A DNA stretch of 64,000 nt from Bin5 sp965116395 (GTDB taxonomy: Bacteria > Chloroflexota > Anaerolineae > Caldilineales > Caldilineaceae), in assembly GCA_965116395.1 (NCBI GenBank), contig OZ220684.1, positions 1,116,001 to 1,180,000 on the forward strand, written 5' to 3'. Numbering within the stretch: position 1 is the first letter of the stretch; each line of letters begins with the position of its first letter. This document shows positions 1-8,166 of the stretch, one piece after another. A program made the position numbers and the translations under genes. The notes beneath the pieces were generated by a model. The model worked only from the letters and a program-made list of their open reading frames with translations, was not told the origin of the DNA and did no database searches.

Positions 1-120
1 TCAGAGGATGTTTTCCCAATGCCTATGTACATACTGTATTCGTTCGATGCCTACAAGTAAAGCAAAATGCTTTATACCAGTAAAGCGGTATGCTATAGTG
101 ATTGCTATGCGGAGAACACT

Positions 121-675
121 TTGTACAGGCTGACGACCAAGAAACAGGGCATCAAGGCCCTTCAGAAGATGCCTCGCCAGAACGCTCAGCGCATCCGCCA
201 AGCATTGGACAGACTGGCAGAGAATCCTGACCGGCGGGACATTGACGTGGCCCGGTTGGAAGGGCGGCCTGGGTTTCGTCTGCGTGTTGGCGACTTTCGA
301 ATTATTGTAACTACTAAGCCACAGTACTTGACCTGCCAGTCAACCTTGGAACCATTCAGGCTCTTGGTGACGCTATTGGTGTACAGGCGCCGCCATGCTC
401 GCCAGCCGACACGTTGCGAAGAAGGCACACGGTCGGTGAGCGATGGTTTTGTAGGGGGGCGTTGCGGGGGCGCAGCCCCTGCACAAGGGAGGCCGCTTGC
501 GGCCGACCGCCCAAAATACAACAAAGAGGGGAGAAAAAACACCATTGCTCGCCTCGTTCAGGGTTGCGTATCAGGTGCGGCTGAGTAGTTACGAATTATT
601 CTTGAAAGAGACGATGAAGCCAACTCATTTGATGTTTTGCGTGTCGTACCGCGTGGTCAGGTTTACAAGCAGTAG
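121..675 (+). pseudogene. RelE/ParE-family toxin gene interrupted by a small transposon
   Basis: The first part, from a TTG at 121 with GGAG at 111-114, reads as the N-terminal two thirds of a RelE/ParE-type mRNA-interferase toxin (KALQKMP, RIRQALDRLAENP, LEGRPGFRLRVGDFRII). At 307 the frame runs into a 286-bp element and stops at 586-588. The missing C-terminus (RDDEANSFDVLRVVPRGQVYKQ, in two parts RDDEANSFDV and LRVVPRGQVYKQ) lies in frame after the element, at 601-675. Removing 307-600 (element plus one target duplication) restores an 86-codon gene, the usual RelE size. The antitoxin follows at 689. The toxin is almost certainly inactive, because the interrupted frame lacks the C-terminal strand and gains an unrelated tail. 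The start codon is the least certain part; an ATG at 67 is in frame but lacks a ribosome site. Confidence 0.88.
307..592. mobile_element. IS66-like MITE, copy A (inside the toxin gene)
   Basis: A 286-bp non-coding element. Its ends are GTAACTACTAAGCCAC and, at the right, GGCTGAGTAGTTAC, giving inverted termini of about 9 perfect bases (GTAACTACT/AGTAGTTAC) plus partial matches. It is flanked by the 8-bp direct duplication GAATTATT (299-306 and 593-600). The interior has a GC-rich core with two hairpins (GGGGGCGCAGCCCC and GGCCGCTTGCGGCC) that recurs in three other copies. No transposase is encoded. Termini starting GTAA and 8-bp duplications are characteristic of the IS66 family, so mobilisation by an IS66 transposase elsewhere in the genome is inferred. 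Confidence 0.88.
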
Positions 676-688
676 GAGGAAAACTCTC

Positions 689-1063
689 GTGAGTAACCTG
701 CAGATCATTCATGATGATGCCGGACAACCGATGTTTGCCGTGCTCCCCTGGCGTGAATATGTACGTCTGGCAAAGGAAGAAGCGGCCGAGGCGATCTTGA
801 GCGATGAAGAAATCTATGATCTTGCGACAAAAGAAGAGAGCGAATCCTTTCCCATTGAAGTGGTTGACCGACTCTTGTCCGGGATAAGCCCGATCAAAGT
901 GTATCGTGAGCATCGGGGCATGAGCCAGAAGGAGTTGGCCGCCGCAACCAACATCAGCCCGGTTTACCTTTCCCAGATTGAGACGGGGAGGCGAGTCGGC
1001 TCTGCCAAGACGCTGGCCTCGATTGCCCAGGCGCTGGAAGTAAACCTGGGCGACCTTGTGTAA
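689..1063 (+). CDS. Xre-type helix-turn-helix antitoxin
   Basis: A 124-residue protein starting at GTG 689, chosen because TAGGAGGA lies 8 bases upstream; the open frame extends further back but only through toxin and element sequence. Residues about 65-120 form an HTH_3/Cro-type DNA-binding domain (YREHRGMSQKELAAATNIS, then YLSQIETGRR). The N-terminal half (FAVLPWREYVRLAKEEAAE) resembles the Phd/YefM-like part found in antitoxins that pair with RelE/ParE toxins. It lies directly after the interrupted toxin, in toxin-first order as in HigBA-type systems. It should bind the toxin and its own operator. With the toxin broken it is an orphan, and its transcription may now pass through or start in the inserted element. 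Confidence 0.85.
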   Translation: MSNLQIIHDDAGQPMFAVLPWREYVRLAKEEAAEAILSDEEIYDLATKEESESFPIEVVDRLLSGISPIKVYREHRGMSQKELAAATNISPVYLSQIETGRRVGSAKTLASIAQALEVNLGDLV

Positions 1064-1119
1064 AGGGTCTTTGCACACGAGAGAGGCGGTACTTGGGAGC
1101 AGGCGGCCCGCGCCTGGAA

Positions 1120-2040
1120 TCAGTCGAAACTGAGTTCAGCAAGCGCGATGCCGCTCTCTCCTGCGACCGAGTAGAGCAGATAGACTTTGTCGCCCTGCTG
1201 GTAGATGCAGGGGTCGCGCAGTTGACGGGCAGGTTCGTGAATCGCTCCGCGCTGGGATGGTTCCATGGGCAGATTGGCACCCTCGTAATCGGTCTCGGGC
1301 AGCAGAATGGAGAAGGGCGCGGAAGCCTTCCACTCATACCAGTCCGGTCGCAGGTCGATCGTCGAGCAGAGGATGTGCTCCGGGCAGTCACCGGCGCGGG
1401 AATAAAAGACGTAGAGGATGTCGTCGCGCACGAGCAGGGCGGTATGCCTCTGGTTGATGTCAAAGAGGACCGGTCCCGGTTCGAAATTTGTGTGTCCGTC
1501 GCGGTTGCGGAAAATTATGCCGGGCATACCCAGGGCGTAAACCCAGCCTTCGGCGGCATCGGGATAACGGAAGACCCTAAAATAGCTAGGACCGAAGATC
1601 TCCTTGTCGGAGCTAAAATTGATACCATCCTCAGAAGTGGCCAACAGCGAACGCTGTCCATTCAGAGTGGGATACCGTTGCTTCAGGGGATCGGCTTCAA
1701 GATCTTGCGGCCGCACAAACGGTCCGTGATAGTACATCAGAAGGCGCCGGTTCTCTTCGTCGATATGCATGTCAGGGCTGGCAATATGGTTGTAGCAGGG
1801 GGTCTGTTCCAGACGCAGAGTGCCTGGCGAGTAAACAGTCCATGGCCCAGTTAGCGCGTTGGCATAGGCCAGGCGGATAGATTTGCCCTGATGGTGGGCG
1901 AAATAGAGGTAGTATTGGCCTAGTGGATTCGGCAGCCAGTCGGGTGCACGCAAGAGTGACGGCCCGTTGATGTTTGCGCCGATGGATTCGTCCAGGGCAG
2001 GCGTGATTATCGGATTGGAAGAAAGGCGCTTTGCCTGCAT
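1120..2040 (-). CDS. GH43-like five-bladed beta-propeller protein
   Basis: A 306-residue protein. The start at 2040 is chosen for AGGAGACGACCT directly upstream on the minus strand; the open frame extends to 2187 without a ribosome site. The repeated pattern of short beta-blade segments (GPSLLRAPDWL, YYLYFAHHQGKSIRLA, SPDMHIDEENRRLLMYYHG, RDDILYVFYSRAGD, QLRDPCIYQQGDKVYLLYS) is typical of the GH43/GH32-like propeller superfamily, which cleaves or binds arabinosides, xylosides or related sugars. No signal peptide is visible. It is the second gene of a minus-strand unit after the PcRGLX-like lyase gene, which supports a role in plant- or algal-type polysaccharide breakdown. Family and substrate are not certain. 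Confidence 0.7.
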   Translation of the reverse strand: MQAKRLSSNPIITPALDESIGANINGPSLLRAPDWLPNPLGQYYLYFAHHQGKSIRLAYANALTGPWTVYSPGTLRLEQTPCYNHIASPDMHIDEENRRLLMYYHGPFVRPQDLEADPLKQRYPTLNGQRSLLATSEDGINFSSDKEIFGPSYFRVFRYPDAAEGWVYALGMPGIIFRNRDGHTNFEPGPVLFDINQRHTALLVRDDILYVFYSRAGDCPEHILCSTIDLRPDWYEWKASAPFSILLPETDYEGANLPMEPSQRGAIHEPARQLRDPCIYQQGDKVYLLYSVAGESGIALAELSFD

Positions 2041-2158
2041 AGGTCGTCTCCTGATGGGCCGGCCTGTCCGTTGCCGACTGCGGTTGTACCGAAATCGGGC
2101 AACGAACAGACTGTGCCGCCAGCGTCGTTTGTTGAGAAGGGGGAACTCCCGTCGCGGA

Positions 2159-4405
2159 TCAGGCTGCGCCGGGGAAGGGATACTCATACCAGTCCAGCAG
2201 GCCCAGAGGAGCGGCAGCGCCGGCGTAGAGTATCAGGGATGTGTATTTGTCGGCGAAGATGCGTCCGCCGCCTACTCCGTCGATGACTGCGCCGGAGGGA
2301 TCGGCGAATTTGGGGCCGCCTTCCTTACCTTCCAAGTTAGCCATCAACGCGGCGAAGGTGTTGGCCGCGACTTTCAGATAGCGCTCGTCGCCGCTGACGC
2401 GCCAGGCGTAGGTGAGCGCTTCCAGCGCATGGGGCGTGGGCGCGGTCCGCTGAAGGGACGGGAGCTCTTTGTAGTAGAAGACGCCGTCCGGCCCGAGACA
2501 GTGTTCGATGAGATCATCCATCACCGACACAATCAGTTGCTTCACTCTTTCGTCGTCTTCGATGAGCAGATAGCGGGCAAAAGAGCAGACGGTCAGGGAG
2601 ATCATGAAGGGCACGCGGGGCATGGTGTGGCTGGTATAGGGGGCGAGGAGCGCGCCATATTCGTCATGCCAGTCGAGGAACATCTCGATCAGCCGCTGGG
2701 ATTCGTCGCGCCAGCGCTGTTCGCCGGTTCCGAGCCAGAGGCCGACATAGGCGCGCAGGGCCCATCCACCTTCACGCACGGATGCCTCACCCAACTGACG
2801 CATTGAAGGCAAGGCCATGTGGCGGAGAATATTTTCGCCGATTGAGTTTGCCGCGTCCAGGCTTTCCCTGCGACCGGTGAGGAAGTAGTAGTCCAGAAAG
2901 CCTTCGGACCACTCGTGGGACGGCGTGCATCTTCCGGTGGCGTGGTAGCGGGTGTGGATACGCAGGCCGCCATCGATCAGCGGGTCCGGATGGTGGTGAC
3001 AGAAGTCTACGTCGAGCCAGTGTTGGGTGCTGACGAGGGCGGAATCGAGGGCGCGGCGCTGGCCGGTGAGGGCATAGAAGAGGGTGCAGGCGTGGGGTCG
3101 ATCGTACTCGTTGTTGACCCAGACGTTTTCGCCGCCACCGCGGCCCTGATTAGTATAGCCAGAATCGGGGGCGTCGCCGAAATGCATCATACCCAGCGCT
3201 TTGGGGCGTCCATCGTGCAGGTTATTGAGATCCGTGTAGAGGCGACGGGGCAGATTCTCGGGGAAATAGGTCTCGATCCAGGTGTTGTTGGCCCGGTACC
3301 AATCGACCGGCAGCGAAGGTCGATCCGGGAGTTGGAACTGCAGGCTGCGTTGGCTCAGGTCGTCGAGGGGGGTATCGGGCGCGTGGAAGTGGAGCTGGAT
3401 GCGGTGGGTCTTGGCCATGCCCTGCAAGATTGGGGCAGGCGTTTCTCCGGCGGGATAGAGCCAGCAGGCGATGCCCTGTGTGTGGCCGTGCAGTCTTTTG
3501 GGGAAGTTTTGGTGGGCCTGGTGGATGGAGAGGCAGAGTCCGCCCTGCTCATCGCGCCAGTCGGTCCAGAAGTCGCCGTAATAGGAGTCGATAAAGTGCT
3601 CGTTGGACTGATAGAGCATCGTCTCGGTGTCCAGGGTCTGTGAAACGTCGCTGTCGCTCTGGCTGATGGCGGTTTTGTACCAGCCTTCCCCCAGAGCGAG
3701 TTGAGGTGCGTTGCCGGCTTGCTCGGCCGCAAAGTCCAGGCGGAGGCTTTGTAGTGTTACCTGCTCCGTATCCAGTGTGTGGAGGAACTGGTGCTCCACT
3801 TCTATGTAGGCTTTGCCGGCGTAGGCGGTGATGCGGCCGCGCAGCTCCAGGAATTCGCTGCCGTCAGGTTGCAGGTGGCGGCCGCGTACGAGAATGACGA
3901 CACGGAGCGGGCCAGCCTCATCGATCTCCAGTTCGACCGCGCCGCTGCTGCTATCGGCGGCGGCAGCATCGGTCTCCATAGTGAAGCCGGCGAAGGGAGA
4001 GGGCCACGCCGGTCCCCCGGCGAGGACGACGTCCTGCACGGGGAGGAAGCCCTCCCGCGGCACGCGAAAACGCAGTGGACCGGTGTCGACCAGCAGGCCG
4101 TCAGCTTCCTCGGTCACCTGCACCTGCTGCGACGGCTGCGGCGCTGGACCAGAAGCAGTGCGGAAATTGAGCGTCTTGGACAGATTGCCGGGAAGGTCCG
4201 GCTGGAGGTGGACGAGCAGCCACTTGACGCTGCCGTCGGACCAGTGGCCAAGGGCGCGCTGTTGAGATGGCAACGCTTCGCCGTCGTCCTCGATGACAAG
4301 TTGGGCAGCATCAGTCATTTTGCCCTGTGCAAAGGGTATGCTGACAGTGACCGGCTCGGCGACGCGATCAAATTGAGAGAGTTTCTCGAAATGGAGGGTG
4401 CTCAC
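2159..4405 (-). CDS. PcRGLX/YetA-like exo-rhamnogalacturonan lyase-type protein
   Basis: A 748-residue protein. The start is GTG at 4405 with AGGAGA ten bases upstream; the in-frame ATG at 4453 has no ribosome site. The N-terminal region (VSIPFAQGKMTDAAQL, SQQRALGHWSDGSVKWLL) matches the RIFT-barrel domain of PcRGLX/YetA-like proteins. A beta-sandwich part follows at about 100-380. An alpha/alpha-toroid domain follows from about 400 (VWVNNEYDRPHACTLFYALTG, HTRYHATGRCTPSHEWSEG). The fungal prototype releases disaccharides exolytically from rhamnogalacturonan I, while bacterial YetA lacks a firm assignment. It is first gene of the unit, 118 bases before the GH43-like gene. No secretion signal is seen, so action on imported oligosaccharides is likely. 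Confidence 0.72.
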   Translation of the reverse strand: MSTLHFEKLSQFDRVAEPVTVSIPFAQGKMTDAAQLVIEDDGEALPSQQRALGHWSDGSVKWLLVHLQPDLPGNLSKTLNFRTASGPAPQPSQQVQVTEEADGLLVDTGPLRFRVPREGFLPVQDVVLAGGPAWPSPFAGFTMETDAAAADSSSGAVELEIDEAGPLRVVILVRGRHLQPDGSEFLELRGRITAYAGKAYIEVEHQFLHTLDTEQVTLQSLRLDFAAEQAGNAPQLALGEGWYKTAISQSDSDVSQTLDTETMLYQSNEHFIDSYYGDFWTDWRDEQGGLCLSIHQAHQNFPKRLHGHTQGIACWLYPAGETPAPILQGMAKTHRIQLHFHAPDTPLDDLSQRSLQFQLPDRPSLPVDWYRANNTWIETYFPENLPRRLYTDLNNLHDGRPKALGMMHFGDAPDSGYTNQGRGGGENVWVNNEYDRPHACTLFYALTGQRRALDSALVSTQHWLDVDFCHHHPDPLIDGGLRIHTRYHATGRCTPSHEWSEGFLDYYFLTGRRESLDAANSIGENILRHMALPSMRQLGEASVREGGWALRAYVGLWLGTGEQRWRDESQRLIEMFLDWHDEYGALLAPYTSHTMPRVPFMISLTVCSFARYLLIEDDERVKQLIVSVMDDLIEHCLGPDGVFYYKELPSLQRTAPTPHALEALTYAWRVSGDERYLKVAANTFAALMANLEGKEGGPKFADPSGAVIDGVGGGRIFADKYTSLILYAGAAAPLGLLDWYEYPFPGAA

Positions 4406-4439
4406 GTTGCTTGTTCTCCTTGTATGCGCGCTCAGGCAG

Positions 4440-4486
4440 CTATCTGCCCGCAAGAGTATCCTGCTTTTTCAGTTGCGGGCAGACAG
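4440..4486 (-). promoter_or_regulatory. Inverted repeat in the leader of the lyase operon
   Basis: CTATCTGCCCGCAA (4440-4453) is mirrored by TTGCGGGCAGACAG (4473-4486), 13 of 14 positions complementary and a 19-base spacer. It lies 35-80 bases upstream of the lyase start codon. It could be an operator for a local regulator or an RNA stem in the leader. No regulator gene is adjacent, so the role is open. Confidence 0.5.
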
Positions 4487-4608
4487 GGAGCGCAATTGTT
4501 CACGAACTTTTGACGAAATTCTGGGTACAGGGCTAGAGGTATAGGCGTGATCGTACCAGCAGTGTGATCTCATTGCAAGGTTGACGACTCTGCGCTCCGG
4601 GCAGGTCG

Positions 4609-4638
4609 TTGGGAGTGGTTGGGGACTCGTGATAGAAT
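4609..4638 (+). promoter_or_regulatory. Possible sigma70 promoter of the Uma2 gene
   Basis: TTGGGA (4609-4614) and TAGAAT (4633-4638) are separated by 18 bases, about 60 bases before the start codon at 4697. The match to consensus is fair, and the assignment rests on position and sequence only. Confidence 0.35.
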
Positions 4639-4696
4639 GGGTACAGAACAGTTGTATTATGCGCGGGCGAGAGTTTGCGTTGCCAGAGGAGGGAAC

Positions 4697-5683
4697 ATGG
4701 AACCCGCAAGGCTGGCGTCAGACGTTCCTCAGTCGCAGAGAGATTCATCCCAATTGAACGGGTCTACCACATCTGATGCTGCTGCGCCACCCGACACGCA
4801 GGTGAATCCCGGGGCGCCAGATGACGGGCGTTATGTCACTTTGGAAGAGTACTGGGCCAAGTGGTACGAGAACCCCTACCCTGACATTGATGTCAGTTAT
4901 GAATGGAACAACGGCATATTGGAGGCAAAGCCTTTGGCAAACAAGCCTCAACTTGATCTTGGAAACTGGTTTCTCGACCTTTTGCGCCGCTACCTGGAAA
5001 CACACGAGGTCGCCGAACTGATCAATATGGAGACCGGCTTTTTCATGACAATGGCAGACTCTCAGGAGCCGTCCGGGACGCGTCGAGCAGTTCGCAAACC
5101 GGACATTGGCATAATTCTGAATAGCAACCCTGTTTCTTGGGGACGAATTGACCAGCGCTCCTTTGCAGGCGTTTGCGACGCCGTCGTCGAGTTTCTTTCC
5201 GACTCCACACCGATAGAGGTGCGTCGGGACACGGAGGAGAAGACGAGAGATTACGCGCTGGCCGGGGTTAAGGAATATACCATACTCGATCCAAGCGGCG
5301 AGCACATGCACTTTTACCGCTTGACGCCTCAGGCACGATACGAGGAGATCCAGCCCGACGCAGAGGACTTGATCCACTCGGAAGTGCTGCCCGGTTTTCA
5401 GTTTCGGATTGGGGATCTGTGGAGGTTGCCGGGGCTGGCAAAGTTGGCTCTTGACGATGTGTATGCCGAGTATGTCATACCAGACCTGAAGGTCGCCGTC
5501 AACAATGCCGAAGATGCAAAGACACAGATCCAGGAAGAAGCGAAGCGCGCCGATGCCGAAACGAAGCGCGCCGATACCGAGGCTAAGCGCGCCGATGCCG
5601 AAAATGAGGCTCGCCAGCAGGCAGTTGAAAGGGTGCAGGAATTGGAGGCAGAATTGGCTCGCCTGCGCCGACGCAGTTCCTGA
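4697..5683 (+). CDS. Uma2-family (DUF820) restriction-endonuclease-fold protein with C-terminal coiled coil
   Basis: A 328-residue protein starting at 4697, with GGAGG 3-4 bases upstream of the ATG. Residues about 45-265 carry the Uma2/DUF820 PD-(D/E)XK fold: a YEWNNGILEAKP segment, KPDIGIIL, VVEFLSDST, then DTEEKTRDYALAGVKEYTILDP with the expected acidic and lysine residues. The C-terminus (about 275-325) is a charged coiled coil with three 7-residue repeats of KRADAE type. Uma2 proteins are abundant in cyanobacteria and Chloroflexota and their cellular role is not settled. It appears monocistronic, divergent from the lyase unit. Confidence 0.85.
   Translation: MEPARLASDVPQSQRDSSQLNGSTTSDAAAPPDTQVNPGAPDDGRYVTLEEYWAKWYENPYPDIDVSYEWNNGILEAKPLANKPQLDLGNWFLDLLRRYLETHEVAELINMETGFFMTMADSQEPSGTRRAVRKPDIGIILNSNPVSWGRIDQRSFAGVCDAVVEFLSDSTPIEVRRDTEEKTRDYALAGVKEYTILDPSGEHMHFYRLTPQARYEEIQPDAEDLIHSEVLPGFQFRIGDLWRLPGLAKLALDDVYAEYVIPDLKVAVNNAEDAKTQIQEEAKRADAETKRADTEAKRADAENEARQQAVERVQELEAELARLRRRSS
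5543..5605 (+). repeat. Three in-frame 21-bp tandem repeats in the Uma2 gene
   Basis: Units at 5543-5563, 5564-5584 and 5585-5605 begin AAGCGCGCCGAT and encode KRADAET, KRADTEA and KRADAEN. They build the coiled-coil heptads and are the sort of repeat that varies in number between strains. Confidence 0.8.
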
Positions 5684-5938
5684 ACGCATCTTGCAGCAGA
5701 AAATCCCTGACCCATTGATGACTACTTTTCCTCTGCGGCTCGGTAAGAGCCTGGCGGCGCATGTTCAGGTTGCCAACTCCAGAACTTGACGATCTTTTGT
5801 GTTGGCGCTGCAGAGGGATCCATTTCCGATATATAGTTGCACAAAGAGGGGACAATACCTCTTGCAGCTCTTCGAAAGAACGGAGCTTGGGTCGTTCTGT
5901 CCCCCTCCATTCACCCTGTCATTCGAGGAGTAATCGAT

Positions 5939-7306
5939 ATGCCACCCAATATTCTCTTTCTGATGAGCGACGAGCATCGCGCTGATATCGCCGGCTACGA
6001 GGGCGATCAGGTCGTGCGCACGCCCACGCTGGACGGTCTGGCGGAGACGGGCGTGGTGTTCAGAAACGCTTACGCAGCTTCGCCGATCTGTATACCGGGC
6101 CGGCAGGCGATGATGTCGGGCCAGTTTCCGCGTACGTGCGGATGCGAGATTTTTGCCCAGGACCTGCCGCTGGGGCATATGACGTTTGCCCGCCGTTTCA
6201 GCCAGTATGCGTATCACACGGTGGCGGCAGGCAAGCTGCATCACACGGGGACGGACCAGATGCAGGGTTGGAGCCAGCGCATCGGGTCGGCGATGCAGGT
6301 GGGCCCGCATTTTGTCGCCGACCGGGACGAGGACTCGTTTGCGCGTCACACGAGAGGGCTGTCTTCGGTGAAATGGAGCGACACGAAGGAGGTGCTGCGG
6401 GCGGGCGTGGGCCACTCGCCCCACATCATCCAGGACGAGTACGCGTTGACGGGCGCGCTCGACTGCATAGAGCAGTATTTCACCGACCCGTACTACGACC
6501 GGCAGCAGCCGGACCGGCCTCTTCTGCTGAAACTGAGCCTGAATCAACCGCACTACCCGTACTTCACGAGTGAAGAGAAGTTCACATACTATTTGAACCG
6601 GGTGGAGCCATTTCTGGATGAGCAGGTGTTCGACCATCCTTTTCTGGGGCAGAAGCAGGTGCGGCCGGGCGTTGATGCCTCGCCGCGGGAGTTGCGTCGG
6701 GCCGTGGCCGGCTACTACGGCATGATCGAGAGGATGGACGAGATGTACGGCTCGCTGTTGCGCGCGTTGGAGCACGCGGGCCAGGATCTTGACGATTGGG
6801 TCATCGTTTACACGAGCGACCACGGCGAGATGCTGGGCGAGCACGGCATCTGGGAGAAGCAGAAGTTTTTTGAGGCGAGCGCGCGCGTGCCGCTGATCAT
6901 CCGCTGGCCCAAGTCATTTGGCGGGGGCAGGGTGGCTGAGGAAAACGTCAACCTGTGCGATCTGTTCGCCACGCTGTGCGATCTGTGCGAGATCCCGATA
7001 CCGGAGGGGCTGGACAGCCGCAGTTTGGCGCCGCTTTTGCGCGGCGATGGGGGAGACTGGCGCAACGAGAGCGTCAGTCAGTTTGGGGCGCGCAATCTGA
7101 TGATCAAATGGGATGACCTTAAGTATCAATACTACGGCGAAGAGATGCCGGAGGTGCTGTTTGATCTGGAACGGGATCCGTCGGAGCGGCAGAATTTCAT
7201 CGACGAGAGCCGGTATGCCGAGGTGCTGACCAAGTTCCGGCAGAGACGGTTCGAGTTGGGTTTCGGGCCCGGCGCGCAGGAAGGGTATGTGAATGCTGGG
7301 TATTGA
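5939..7306 (+). CDS. Type I sulfatase (alkaline-phosphatase superfamily)
   Basis: A 455-residue sulfatase, start at 5939 after GAGGAG; the longer frame to 5837 lacks a ribosome site. The N-terminus (PPNILFLMSDEHRADIAG) carries the metal-binding acidic residues, and C51 of CIPGR is the residue that is oxidised to formylglycine in the C-X-P-X-R signature. YTSDHGEMLGEHG provides the second metal site. It hydrolyses a sulfate ester, probably of a sulfated sugar. It lacks a visible signal peptide. No formylglycine-generating enzyme is nearby, so maturation must rely on a gene elsewhere. It stands alone between the Uma2 gene and a LOG-family gene about 100 bases downstream. Confidence 0.9.
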   Translation: MPPNILFLMSDEHRADIAGYEGDQVVRTPTLDGLAETGVVFRNAYAASPICIPGRQAMMSGQFPRTCGCEIFAQDLPLGHMTFARRFSQYAYHTVAAGKLHHTGTDQMQGWSQRIGSAMQVGPHFVADRDEDSFARHTRGLSSVKWSDTKEVLRAGVGHSPHIIQDEYALTGALDCIEQYFTDPYYDRQQPDRPLLLKLSLNQPHYPYFTSEEKFTYYLNRVEPFLDEQVFDHPFLGQKQVRPGVDASPRELRRAVAGYYGMIERMDEMYGSLLRALEHAGQDLDDWVIVYTSDHGEMLGEHGIWEKQKFFEASARVPLIIRWPKSFGGGRVAEENVNLCDLFATLCDLCEIPIPEGLDSRSLAPLLRGDGGDWRNESVSQFGARNLMIKWDDLKYQYYGEEMPEVLFDLERDPSERQNFIDESRYAEVLTKFRQRRFELGFGPGAQEGYVNAGY

Positions 7307-7407
7307 GGAAAACTGATGACCTGGTTCGGCACGGCCATTGTGCGCGTCTTGCGCCCGGACGAGGGAAGGGATCTGCCGGCGCCGGGCCGCGATCGGGAGA
7401 GAATTTC

Positions 7408-8163
7408 ATGCTGAAAGGAAAGACACAAGACGAATGTATCCTCGACTCGCCGACCGGGGAGGGCGAGGAGTTTACTGACAGCGACCCGTGGCGGGTATTC
7501 CGCATTATGGGCGAGTTCGTCGAGGGCTTCGACACGCTAGCAGGGCTGGGCGCGGCGATCTCGATCTTCGGGTCGGCGCGTACGGAGGGGGACGATCCCA
7601 ACTACAGGGCGGCTGTCGAGACGGCGCGCCTGTTGGTGGATTCCGGGCTGTCGGTCATAACGGGCGGTGGGCCGGGCATCATGGAGGCAGGCAATCGCGG
7701 CGCGCAGCAGGAGAACGGCACATCGGTCGGCCTGGGCATCGAGCTTCCTTTCGAACAGGGGTTGAACGAATACGTCGACGTGGGCATCGAGTTCCGCTAC
7801 TTCTTTGTGCGCAAGTTGAATTTCGTCAAGTACTCGCAGGGATTTGTCATCTTTCCCGGCGGGTTTGGTACGTTGGACGAGCTGTTTGAGGCGTTGACGC
7901 TGATTCAGACAGGCAAGATCAGGCAGTTTCCGGTTGTCCTCTATAACTCGGACTATTGGGGCGGACTGCTGGACTGGCTGCGCGGCACGATGTTGGCGGC
8001 GGGGAATATTTCCTCCCCTGACATTGAACTGATGCGGCTAGCGGATTCTCCGCAGGAGATCCACGAGTTGATCTTGCAGGGCCTATCGAGGCAGGCCAGC
8101 TGGTGCGAGAAGTCGGCAGCGGCCGCGCGTGCGGCCACGCGGCTGGCTCTGAAAGTGAGATGA
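7408..8163 (+). CDS. LOG-family (TIGR00730-type) Rossmann-fold protein
   Basis: A 251-residue protein, start at 7408 with GGGAGAG upstream. It shows the two signatures of the lysine-decarboxylase-like/LOG fold: GGGPGIMEAGNRGA (about residues 90-103) and PGGFGTLDELFEALTLIQTG (about 150-169). Characterised members are nucleoside 5-monophosphate phosphoribohydrolases; plant and some bacterial members activate cytokinins. The extended N-terminus before ISIFGSART and the C-terminal tail after the core are typical of the type II-like bacterial branch. It is followed by the HEAT-repeat gene after 3 bases, suggesting co-transcription. Substrate cannot be fixed from sequence. Confidence 0.85.
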   Translation: MLKGKTQDECILDSPTGEGEEFTDSDPWRVFRIMGEFVEGFDTLAGLGAAISIFGSARTEGDDPNYRAAVETARLLVDSGLSVITGGGPGIMEAGNRGAQQENGTSVGLGIELPFEQGLNEYVDVGIEFRYFFVRKLNFVKYSQGFVIFPGGFGTLDELFEALTLIQTGKIRQFPVVLYNSDYWGGLLDWLRGTMLAAGNISSPDIELMRLADSPQEIHELILQGLSRQASWCEKSAAAARAATRLALKVR

Positions 8164-8166
8164 TAG

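Noticed and set aside
67..588. Apparent 173-residue protein at the window start
   Set aside because: It is the truncated toxin read through the transposon; the C-terminal part is element sequence.
2915..3643. Long plus-strand frame inside the lyase gene
   Set aside because: It is the antisense shadow of the 748-residue lyase gene, whose motifs are unambiguous.
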